NCBI RefSeq assembly: GCF_037975245.1 | Contig: NC_092569.1 | Span: 25,867,168-25,931,167, forward strand | DNA from: Apostichopus japonicus | Taxonomy: Eukaryota; Echinodermata; Holothuroidea; Aspidochirotida; Stichopodidae | Length of the DNA: 64,000 bases | Direction: 5' to 3' | In this document: positions 1-10,546 of the stretch, piece by piece | How the letters are laid out: each line of letters opens with the position of its first letter | How positions within the stretch are numbered: the stretch's first letter is position 1 | Notes under the pieces: model-generated | Seen by the model: the letters and a program-made list of their open reading frames with translations, nothing else | Database searches by the model: none | What the model was told of the DNA's origin: nothing | Made by a program: the position numbers and the translations under genes

Positions 1-23
1 ACCTATTTCTTCTGTTTTTACGT

Positions 24-280
24 CCTCCTGCTTCCGAGGGCTTCTTCGGTATATCCTGAGTGGATACGTCGGACTTTTAATACTTACTATGAAGACTGTG
101 TGGATAATCTTATAATTCAGCTGAAGCAAAGCCACATAAGATTTGCGTCTTGAATTAGGTCTTCATGCGTTGCTTTGAAAAATACCAAGAAGTTACTAAT
201 CAAAATAAGAACACGAAATTAAGTAAAATATTTCCAAGACTAATATCTGTTAGAATCAGATGTCAGATACGGAAACAACA
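24..280. repeat. Direct repeat, copy A (diverged)
   Basis: The segment starting with cctcctgcttcc matches 689-860 over most of its length, including shared stretches such as tgaagactgtgtggata and ccaagactaatatctgtt. Copy A carries about 100 bp that copy B lacks. The two copies flank the FREP-0 exon at 297-392 on either side, so this is a local intronic duplication. No terminal inverted repeats or coding potential are visible. Confidence 0.7.
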
Positions 281-296
281 ATGTGCTAAGTAATAC

Positions 297-507
297 CTTT
301 AGTAGAAAGCTGTACATTGGTGTCTTGTTCCGTGGACTTGGGGTTTCCATGAGTGGTAGTCTCCTCGTTTGAAGGCTGTTCTGATTTGTCACCTATTGTT
401 AGTAATGATATATGTAAAACAAACTTTAGAAATGTCTTTTAGGTTTACATTCCTTCATTTGCGTTTGCGACATTTCAGCGACATTCATTTTCGTATTCCT
501 TTGAGTA

Positions 508-600
<93 letters not shown>

Positions 601-2855
601 TATCATCATCATTATTATAATCAGCATCAAACTCAAGCACCGATCTAAATATTCCTGACGTCTACCCTGTTTTACTTATTTTTTTTTACCTCCTGCTTCC
701 TAGTGTTTCTTCGGTATGTCCTGGGTGTATACGTCGGACTCTTAATACATATAATGAAGACTGTGTGGATAACCTTATAATTCAGCTGAAGCAAAGCAAT
801 ATAAGATATTTCCAAGACTAATATCTGTTGGAATCAGATGTCAGGTACGGAAGTCTGTTCAATAAGATTAAACCCACAAACTTATTTGACTTGGTTTGGT
901 TATTCCTTTATGTTGAGACAACAAAGTGTTCTGTTATTTTCAAGTATTTTATCGATTGATCGCTAACTTCAAACGGGTTACAGTAAACCGTTTCTTATAA
1001 TTTACCAATTTTTCACAGTCTACCAGATGAAGATATATGCAAATTAAACTCACATGTAAGATCTAAGGAATAGTTAACATTAAAAAAAATAATAGTTTTT
1101 GAAAACCAAATCAAGACATGGTACTCAGTGGCAAATATAAGTATAGTCTAGAAACACCGTTTGCTATTGAGAAAAAAAAGAAGATTAGATTTTTAGACCA
1201 GTGGAAGAGCATTCGAATGGGAGGTATCACATTGTTTTCTCTAACGAATTCTATGTTAAAGAGATATTACTTGTTGAAAATATTTGATAAACTTTAATTT
1301 GCTTATACAATTGTTGATTATACTAATTACAACGTTCAGCATACGAAATTAAATGGTAAATGATTTTTAAATTAAATTATTTTGTGTTTAATTAAGGACG
1401 CCATTATACCATTACCTTGTGTTGCAGTTGATGGGTGTGATGTCTGTTGATAACCGGGACATGGTCCAAAATTCTTATCTGTTCACAATGAATATAAAGC
1501 AACATTCGACATATTCATAGCATTAAAAAAAAGAGTAATCTTTTAAGCATAACGTTGAAACGTACAACGTTAGAAAAAATATCTGACTGATCATAACCGC
1601 TGCTGCACAAAGTCGGGTAAAATGTTTAACTCCAAACAACGTATCATTAGTTAAATGATCCCTGGAGTAGACACTACTTAAAGTTTCTTGCGTGACTCAT
1701 TGTGACTGAAATTATTTGGTTATTATATGTTTTATTTGATATGATCTTCTGATATTTGTTTTTTCTACTTTTATATTTGAAATGTTTTATATTTAACCTG
1801 TTATAAATAAATGAAATGAAATTTGCTCAGTTTCACCGACATACATTTATTAAATTACAGTTATTATTTTAAATGTAGCGTCAAGTAATGATAAGCATCA
1901 TTTCGTCCAAATGTGTGAATTTCATACAAATAAATCATACTATACCAGAAATGGATTCATTTACATATTAAGACGGACTGCACTGGCTGGACACACTGCA
2001 CATACTTTTAATCCCAAAAATTATCATAAGCCTATAGATACACAGTGAGCTACATAAGCATATATTACACATTTAACATGCATATCTTGACCAGGGGCAC
2101 AAACTCGTATGTTACTAATCAAGGGGGCTCAGTTCACCTCCTCCCCTTTGCTGACAGACAGAATATTGCAGCAAACAAGAGCTGTTGGTTTGAACCAAAA
2201 TAGTGAAAGAGAGAGAAATCAACCCTCCCCTTAGTTCCCTTCCTTGGTGGCATCTTAGACGCCCCATCCCGAAAAAAGTGTTTGCGCCCCTATCTTGACA
2301 AAACACACATATGAACATTATTTTAACTGTGCCGTTTTACAACATTTTCATAAAAGAAAAAGAGATCAAAGTACAGTATAAATCTGTTTGAAAGTACAAT
2401 CTATTTGTAATCTATTTATCGAACAAGCTAGACAAATTTTATAAATTTAAAAAACTATTATTAAATCATTTAATGACATGTGCGTAATACTTTGTAATAT
2501 TTTCTTCATTATGTTTTATTGAAAACCTTTTTGAGATTTGGTCGAAAACACCTACCAAAGCTACTTTTTATTACTCAAAATAAGGGGTTTTTCAATCTTT
2601 TTTGGCGTCAAGAAAGGCAAAACAAAGGTTAAACTAGTCATCTGTTTCCTGTAATTCTTTTTTTTTACACAATGATCATATATAGGGTTTACAAAGATAT
2701 TTTGCAAAGAGATAATAACAAACGACCTGTATTAGATATGATATTATGTAAAATATTCAATGTGATGAGAAATGCTTACTTGTCGACAGGGTGACAGCAC
2801 AAAGATAGAAAATCAAAATAATGATGATTTTTGCCTTCCGGATCTTCATCTTCAT
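297..2855 (-). CDS. FREP-0: 5' exons of a secreted fibrinogen-family gene, partial, runs off the left edge
   Basis: Three exons fit together on the minus strand. The signal exon is 2780-2849 (70 bp from the second ATG; an in-frame ATG at 2855 is also possible) and encodes a basic start followed by an Ile/Leu-rich core ending AVTLST. Exon 2 is 1416-1478 (63 bp) and exon 3 is 297-392 (96 bp, Thr/Ser/Glu-rich linker). All three have AG acceptors and GTAAGC, GTAATG or GTATTA donors, and all junctions are phase 1. The signal exon has the same length and phase as those of FREP-1 and FREP-3 and aligns residue by residue with them (MKIxKA...LST). Exon 2 ends in the shared ...ST(A/T)TQG. Membership of the family is therefore inferred from paralogy. 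The fibrinogen domain itself is not in the window and would lie left of position 1. The frames are open with no breaks, so nothing visible marks it as a pseudogene. Confidence 0.65.
508..617. repeat. (ATC)n microsatellite
   Basis: About 36 near-perfect ATC units, with TTATC interruptions at the right end. The run lies in FREP-0 intron 2. The polyserine reading frame across it is a repeat artefact. Confidence 0.97.
689..860. repeat. Direct repeat, copy B
   Basis: Second copy of the segment at 24-280, shortened by an internal deletion. It lies in FREP-0 intron 2. Confidence 0.7.
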
Positions 2856-2997
2856 TTTCCTGTTGTAAATTTAGTCAACACAAAATTCCCCAACGATCAT
2901 TTGAATCCTCTAACACCAACAGCTGTAACTATTTTAAATTCATTTGCGGAATCACACACGTATTCCTTACCACTTCAAGGTGTGGTCATTAGGCAGA

Positions 2998-3008
2998 CCA
3001 ATCAAATC
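2998..3008 (-). promoter_or_regulatory. CCAAT-type box upstream of FREP-0
   Basis: The plus-strand 11-mer CCAATCAAATC (minus strand GATTTGATTGG) lies about 145 bp upstream of the FREP-0 start codon. The identical 11-mer occurs upstream of FREP-1 at 16396-16406, and TTGATTGG occurs upstream of FREP-3. Further toward the gene, CCACACCTTGAA resembles CCACGCCCTGAA in FREP-1. Conservation among paralogues is seen; promoter function is inferred. Confidence 0.45.
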
Positions 3009-3247
3009 AGTTCTTTTTAAAATGGCGTAGATTGTGTAATCATCCAACCAAACAACGATTGGATCATGATATACGTAATTTCAAGCAGTTTTTTTTATTT
3101 GATAAAACAAAATGGCCTTGGAATCACCAATGGATCTTTCAGAAATTTTTTTTTTTTTTACAGGTTGGGATGTTTGGCACCGCATGGAAAGACGGCATAG
3201 GATAATGACACATGGAATAAGGAGTAGACAAGTAGACAAGTGTAATT

Positions 3248-3925
3248 GGTATTACCCTTAATATATTTAGGTTAAGCAAAGATGAACATTATAAAACCTG
3301 CTGATATTGTTGGTATTAGCCTTAATAACTTTAGGTTAACCAAAAATGAACATGATAAAACGTGCTGGTGTTCTTGGTATTAGCCTTAATATCTTTAGGT
3401 TAAGCAAGGATGAACATGATAAAAGGTGATTGAGTTGTTGGTATTAACCTTAATATACTTAGGTTTACCAAGGCTTAATATTATAAAACGTGTTGGAGTT
3501 ATGATTATTAGCCTTAATTTCTTTAAGTTAATCAAGGATGAACATGAGAAAACGTGCTGGTGTTATTCGTATTGGCTTTAATATCTTTAGGTTAACCAAG
3601 AATGAACATGATCAAACGTGCTGGTGTTATTGGTATTAGCCTTAATATATGTAGGTTAACTAAAGATGAGCATGGTAAAGCGTGCTAGTGTTATTGGTAT
3701 AAGCCCTTAATATCTTAAGGTTAACCAAGGATGAACATGATAAAACGTGCTGGTGATATTTGAATTAGGCTTAATATATTTTGGTTAACCACGGATGAAC
3801 ATGATAAAACGTGCTGGAGTTATTGGTATTAGCCTTAACTTATTTAGGTTAACCAAGGATGAACATGACAAAACGTGCTGGTGTCATTGGTAATAGCTAT
3901 AATATCTTTAGGATAACCTCGGATG
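3248..3925. repeat. 64-bp tandem array, about 10.5 copies
   Basis: Units begin near GGTATTAGCC and run through TTAGGTTAACCAAGGATG and AAAACGTGCTGGTG. Unit starts are at 3248, 3312, 3376, 3440, about 3504, 3568, 3632 and 3696, an exact 64-bp period, and later units are shifted by 1 bp. Copies differ by scattered substitutions. The array is intergenic, between FREP-0 and FREP-1, with no consistent open frame and no unique spacers. Confidence 0.95.
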
Positions 3926-4179
3926 ACGCAAGACCCAAGTACCAATGAACAGTCCTCATGTTTGAAGCCAAGAAAAACGATATCATAGTTTACATAATTG
4001 CTCAATCTAGCAAATGCACCTTTTATTTATTTTTTTCACTATCGTTGAAAATGATGAAACGACTATTTTTCTATTTCAGCTAAGAGCAGTAAACGCCAAT
4101 GATAGGCGAAAGTAATAAAGCCATCTAAAAGCCAATTGTACAATACCATATTCTTTCTTCTAACATATTAAGTGAAGCA

Positions 4180-4470
4180 TTATTTATTATTTTAATATTG
4201 ACGCAGATTATTCTCTGAAAAAGAACAGTGAACTATTGGTATATATTACGCTCATTGAATTATTAACAATCGTTTTATTTGCTCTTTTTATTTCAATATC
4301 CTTAGAGTAGAAAAACCTTTGTTTATACGTTATAAAGTCAGAATGGACCTGCAGTTATCATATACGTGATAAATATCACTTATCATTTCTTCATTAGTGA
4401 TTTTCATAGAGCCGGAGATCTATGACTTTTTAAATAAATCACTAAACAATGGCAGATATCTGCAATAAGG
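4180..4470. repeat. Diverged dispersed repeat, copy 1
   Basis: Matches 5583-5925 over roughly 280 bp (shared blocks include gaaaaagaacagtgaacta and cctttgtttatacgttata). Likely a non-autonomous element or local duplication. Termini are not resolved and there is no coding potential. Confidence 0.75.
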
Positions 4471-5582
4471 CAAGATGGTGGAGGTGTCGTCATGGAAATC
4501 AATGGCATCATTAACGAAGTTTTTACATAATAGTCATACAATTCAACCAATATTAATTACTGATCAAACCGAATATCGATTTCATATCTGTTGTACACAA
4601 ATTTAGCGTATTGTTAGTGCGGGAGTAACTGACTTGGTAAGTTTATTGCTCACTAAACTGACCGTTGGTGGGAAGTAGGTACTATGACAGTAACTTATAG
4701 TGTGATATAAATGAATACTTTATATGACTTTATCATATTAAATACAAATATTAGATGTTGACCACTTCTAATTTTCAGAGTAATAAATTCTTGTACAATA
4801 GAGAATGATCATTGTAACATGCTTCCTTCAATTGGGATATCAGATCATACAACGTCTTGATGGATCAGATGTTTTTCCCGGGTCAATTTAGAAGAGATAT
4901 TAGTGGGAGTGGATCTCTGTCTTGGTGACATATTCCGCGCAGAACAATAGGTCCATCCGTTTAGGTACAGCACGGTTAGCGTTCCACTCTGTATTTTCTA
5001 ACGTAATTACGAGAAACAGAAAATTGTTTAAATACTTGCTTAACTTTGCGAATCTGAAGATTAGATGTTGTAAAAGTCTTGGAATAGAGGATATGAGGCG
5101 GGCATAATGTACGGTGACTATTCATATAAACTGCCCTCTTGATTTTTGATCTTCATCTCTGTTTGTAGTTGCATGTTTTAATACATGACGTCACCGAACA
5201 AAAGTGGTAAAATATAAAATATTGCTTCTCTATATATTTTGTTCTTCACATCCTTACAGTGCGGTTTCCATATTACATGTATGTGAAAAGCTGTGAAAGA
5301 AAAAACCCTAAGAGATGCCAAGTAGCTTAAGTAGTAGGTTGCTCTCAAATATATATCAAAATAAGAAAATTAATAGAAGAATAAATATTAATGAATCCTA
5401 GCTCACCCACAAAGAACACATTGTATATCTGTGTTGATCTTTTCGATCGAGTTTTATCTTTCATTGTGTCAGCAAATCCCCTGTACGTTTTTTATGTCTG
5501 AATGAAAAACATTACACTAAATTTACGTAATGTCAATATTTAACATGTAAAGGCTATTTATGCGTGGTATTGTTAGAGAGCC

Positions 5583-5925
5583 ATAAATTATTATTTTAAT
5601 ATTGGCGCTTCTGATTCTCTGAAAAAGAACAGTGAACTATTGGTAATATATATTTCGTTCATTGAATTATTAACAATCGTTTTCCATTTGCTCTTTTTAT
5701 TTAAATAGCCTTTAGAGTAGAAAAACCTTTGTTTATACGTTATAAAGTTAGAATGGACATGCAGTTATTATATACGTGATAAATATCACTAATCATTTCT
5801 TCATTAGTAACTTTTCATAGAGCCGGAGATCTATTCTGTCTTTATAACGTATAAACAAAGGTTTTCGTGTTCTAAAGGCTATTGAAATAAATCACTAAAC
5901 ATAGGTAGATATCTGAATGCTTGCC
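5583..5925. repeat. Diverged dispersed repeat, copy 2, with internal inverted segment
   Basis: Second copy of 4180-4470. After the ccggagatctat block it contains about 45 bp (5839-5886) that is the reverse complement of its own upstream segment near 5695-5745. This makes a hairpin that copy 1 lacks. Confidence 0.7.
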
Positions 5926-5956
5926 GAGCTTTGCAAATCTGAAGATTCACCAGATG

Positions 5957-6240
5957 CACACAGAGACAACAGTAACTATTGTAAATCTTAAAGTTTTGTA
6001 CCACAATAAAAGCTGTGTCGTTCTATAAATCAGTAGCATGTGCTATTAGGATTACAGTAGAACTGAGGATATTTGTAATCCCAACAAATCAAGTTTAATG
6101 AATTTGTTGGGAGTACACATAGCCTCAGTTCTCACTGTAATCCTAAAAGCACATGCTACCGATTCAACAGATAAATCAGTACGATCCAGCTTTTACTGTG
6201 TTGCAAAACTTTAATAAGAGTTACAGTAATTATTTTAGTG
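5957..6240. mobile_element. Palindromic MITE or foldback element, copy 1
   Basis: The element reads as a long imperfect palindrome. The left arm (from CACACAGAGACAACAGTAAC through GTAGCATGTGCTATTAGGAT) is mirrored by the right arm (ATCCTAAAAGCACATGCTAC through AGAGTTACAGTAAT). A related 268-bp copy is at 30553-30820. There is no open reading frame, so it would have depended on transposase supplied elsewhere. No clear target duplication is visible and the superfamily is not assigned. Confidence 0.75.
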
Positions 6241-9200
6241 CGCATGCGCGGTACAATAATTGGATTACTAGCCCGCTCCATCATCTTCATGGCTGGCTGG
6301 TGCATGCCTGCTGAACATACACTCTTAATAACAATCTCAAATTCACAGGTTGGTTACGCAAGACAAAATCCAGACTTAGATTGCAAAGAATTGTGGCGAC
6401 AAATTACTTAATAGCCTAGCCTAGCTTTGGCGTCAGCAAACTGCCTGACAGTACAACCAGGCACATTGCTTGCAGCAGCCATTTGCTACCAAGGTTAGCT
6501 AAAAGTATTAGAAAATTAATTAGGGAGCAGTTAGTGACGCAACGCCTCTTGTAACGTTCTTAATGTGACATGGCGTTATATTACTATGGCCGTGTATGCC
6601 ATATATTTCGTGTTTTTGATGATGATAAACCAGGGCCAGGAAATCGACCAAGCGGTTTTTAATAGACCGGAGGATGTTACATTTGCAATTATAGAATATT
6701 GGCCTACATTTATACGTTAGATTAATCGTCTAGTAGACCTTCGATGCAAAGCACCGTATGTTCGTAAAATTTCGCTAACTATGCGACGATGCAGTAACGT
6801 TAACATGTTGTTGAAGTTTACCAGTCCAGGACTCTGTGTACTTCTGCCACGTCCGAAACAGGCGTTATTCGAGATTGACAGCTTGGTTGTGATGGGTTTA
6901 GTCATAGTTTCTTCGTTTATATTGCAGGCGCATGTACTGTTTATAAATATTACACAATATAGCCTAGCTTTGTTCTACGTTAAAGAACCAAACGCCGAAC
7001 TGACTTCTTCGTTACCGAAATAAGTTCAAAAGGGTCGCAGTAACAATTAAAGACCCCTCCATTGAATATTAACAACTGCTTACTTTGACCTTCACCACGC
7101 GCTTCAATGGCATGTGTTTGTATACAAATACAGTTGTTATAGGTACTGTGAATTGGTTGGTTCATTAGTTAATTTCACATGAATGCCGTTTTGTGGTCTA
7201 TTGTGGTATAGTTCTTCTATTCCTGTGCGAACTTTACAACATAACCAAAAACCAAATTGCAATGCATTCTACAGCACCTGTTTTCGTACACGGTTGTATT
7301 CCAATTATGATGACGTTTAGCTAGGCACGTGTTGATTCTTTGTTGTCTTTAGAATCAACATAAACACAAAACAGAGACAATTCCAATAGTCTCCACATTT
7401 AAAAGAACTTAACAGCATGACTATCATATCAAAATATATAGAAATTGAAACAAATTATTAAAAACAAATAAAAACATCAAGTAATTTGGCTTCTATGATA
7501 CTACGGCGTCAGATGTAAGGAGACGTCTTTTTATGAAATTACATAGTGACACAGCTTTTTACATTTGAACTAATCGAGGCTTCACTTAAAGAAAGATGGC
7601 GGTATTTAAATACAAAATGGAGCGTTATCGATGAATAACTTATTGAAGAGACACCTGTTACGCAATATTTAGCAAGGACGTTTGGATTGAATTCTAAAGT
7701 GAAAGATGAGTAGCTTCAATTAGAACACTATCAGCGAAGAACCTCAAAATAATCTTAAAGTGATCAACAATTAATTACACTACATAATATGAATCAATTT
7801 GAGCAACATAGCAATCATATCCACATTTAAATAGTTCTTCAGAAACCAAATTAAATAACGCAATATCCAAGCAGTATCTATTAATGTCCCTATAAAAAAT
7901 ATACGACATATGAAACAAGTGAACTAAATATAATTACAAAAAATTCTAGAAATATTCCGATAAAGAATGTGTGGATATTTTGTGAAGCCTGCAGCAACCA
8001 TGGTGGCGGGCCTTTCTCTCATATCAAATGTGTCTAGAAGAAAGTGTTAATAGTTCAGCAAGCTGTTTCGACATTGAAGAACAGAAGTTTATAAATATAA
8101 AAACACGTAGTTTGATGGAAATATCTGTTACTAGTTTAGCTTTAAAGAATTTTCAGGACACATAATGAGTAGGAAATATTGAGTTCGAATACTTTGTACC
8201 ACCCGAAATTCATTAGGTTCTACGTTCAACATTTCGTTTCATTTCAAATAATGAGCTAAACTTCCAACATTCAGTTTAATACCAATCTCAATTTTTAATA
8301 TGAATTTTGCATTCATGAGGTTTTAATTAATACAATATATTTGTCAAGTCTCTTGTCGTAAATTATTTGATAAGCAACGCTCATTTGGTAAACAAAATCT
8401 ACGAAATTTTACTTAATTTTATTTATTTAACTTCAAGAAAAACAAAACAAGCAACAACTTCCTTTAAGTTATGTAACACTGTGAACAATTGAATAATAGG
8501 CATATGTCTTAATATTACAAATTCGAGTTTAGTTCATTCATTTCTGAATTGACAGGTTTCTTTCAAAAATGCGGAACATTGATCATAAGGTATGTGTCAC
8601 AAGAAGAGGAAGGTTTTATATTGGAAGAGAAAACCTATTGATATTTATAAACACAAAAATATGAAATAATTGAATGAATACAAATATCAACATTTTTTTC
8701 AACGAAACGTGGTAAATCATCAATGCAAATGTTTTTTTTATAAATGGTGTATCTAGTGATAATTTGTCATTATGGTAGTAATATGTCGTGTATATAAGAC
8801 AGTATACTAAAATTTACTTAAAAGGTGAATTGATATGTATTTCTTTTATTCCAAATTTCTTCTGCCTTTCCTAGTTTGGTTATAACTAACCTATTACACA
8901 TCAATTTTATAACTGCATGCTACTATAATAGGAAAATCCGTTCATTAGTTTTCTGATGCGTACCGATTGTATTCTAACATAATTTCTCCTTTGTTTTTAT
9001 GGTATATTTACTTTGGAATGGTAGTTAATAAAACAAAACGTTGTTCCTTTACCAGGCTTAAGACGTGGGCGAAGATATGGGGATGAATTAACGTTTAGAA
9101 TGACACAAGTACTAGCGATTATTATTTTTAGTATAATTGGCTATGTAAAGATAATATGTTTTATGATCTAAAAATGTTGCTGCTGATTGTTTATTGATGT

Positions 9201-10546
9201 TCTCACTAATATAAATAATTATGAATATTTATGAATATTTTCTCAGCTATTGGAATAGATCAATATATATTCTCATAATTAATACTACTTGTTTCATATA
9301 TACATATATTCCAATATATATTCCCCATACATATATTGCCATCAAGAATATTAATGTTGCCAATCGTGTTTATACATGGATGTTGCTATCAAATATTTTA
9401 CAACTTTACAGGTAAACCCAACCAGAGGGGAATAATACCAATGAACGGCAATACAAACAATGTCATGTGACTTCAAAACCACATCATTTGTTCTTTTTTC
9501 TTCTTCTTCTTCTTTGCAAAGTCTATGAACGGACCTGCCTTCATCATATCATGAAAATGAAATTCAAGTTTTACATCGGCTTTCGGAGCTGGTCATAATG
9601 ATTAAGCAATCATGTGTTTCTTTGCTGTGCTTGTTATTATCTTTGGTTCATATCAAAGCAGGGAGTCATTATGTTTAAGGATCTTCTTTTCTATATACTT
9701 CATGGCCGAACCATGCCTTGCTTCTTACGTTACCAAAATAAACAAGTCCATATATCCTCTATGGAAAAACTACATATTGAGAGGTGTTTCTATATTTATA
9801 TGTGTTTGTCCCAATTGGGTAGATTAATTTAAAGCCATATACAGAGGTTGAAGTACTGTTAGGAACAGTCTAGTTTAATTAATTAAACCATAATATGTTT
9901 TATTGAAGATATAATTACTTAGTGAAATAACATTATCTTGAATTGAGAATATCAGTTACCGTTATTTGAATGCTAAGCATATGAAGAAAAGGTGCTGAAC
10001 AGTTGTCATTTACCAATACATAAAAAGTCAATATATTGCAACGGATTGTATATTTAAATATTTATAAATACGTACATAAAAGGCACATGGAGGCTGGAAC
10101 TTTACAACGTTAAACGGTAAAGCAATATTGATGGATTAAGTCAAGCAGGTTATATGGATATATATAGATAAAAGGAACAAAAGAGTAACGTTTAACCCAG
10201 CAAGCTAGTTTACATAGTTTTTTTTTCTATGCCAACAACCCCTGGGGATGTATTTTTCAGTAAGACAAAGATTGTGCCTTTTACATGATGTAGGGTATGG
10301 TTTTAGTGTATGCAAGGATTCTTCGTTCAGGGTGTATGGTAGCGTGTATTGGCAAAAACCAAAGAAATAACTAATTTGTTGTTGTTCGGACTGCGGGAAT
10401 AGGAAAAGCTGTGACATGACAACATATATGCACCGATCGTGCTTGCTGACACGTTATATTGAACGAGTAATTAGTGACAGCCAAATAATATTTTCTAGTC
10501 TATACACATTTATATCGATCGCGTATACAATCCAGCAGATGCATAT
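6241..10546. other. Intergenic, no gene recognised
   Basis: AT-rich sequence between FREP-0 and FREP-1. 6240-7170 is richer in CpG and has short overlapping frames on both strands (60 to 80 codons), none with a recognisable motif or splice context. The remainder has only scattered homopolymer runs and TA-rich stretches (for example 9280-9330). No tRNA, rRNA or transposon ends were recognised. Confidence 0.5.

Noticed and set aside
369-620. Frame with a long polyserine tail
   Set aside because: It is the translation of the ATC microsatellite; the opposite strand carries a spliced FREP-0 exon here.
6717-7165. Overlapping frames of 60 to 80 codons on both strands in a CpG-richer block
   Set aside because: No domain, no splice context and no homologous segment in the window.
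9221-9832. Hydrophobic frames of 60 to 70 codons
   Set aside because: AT-rich sequence gives Ile/Tyr/Phe-rich frames by chance; there is no start context or splice support.
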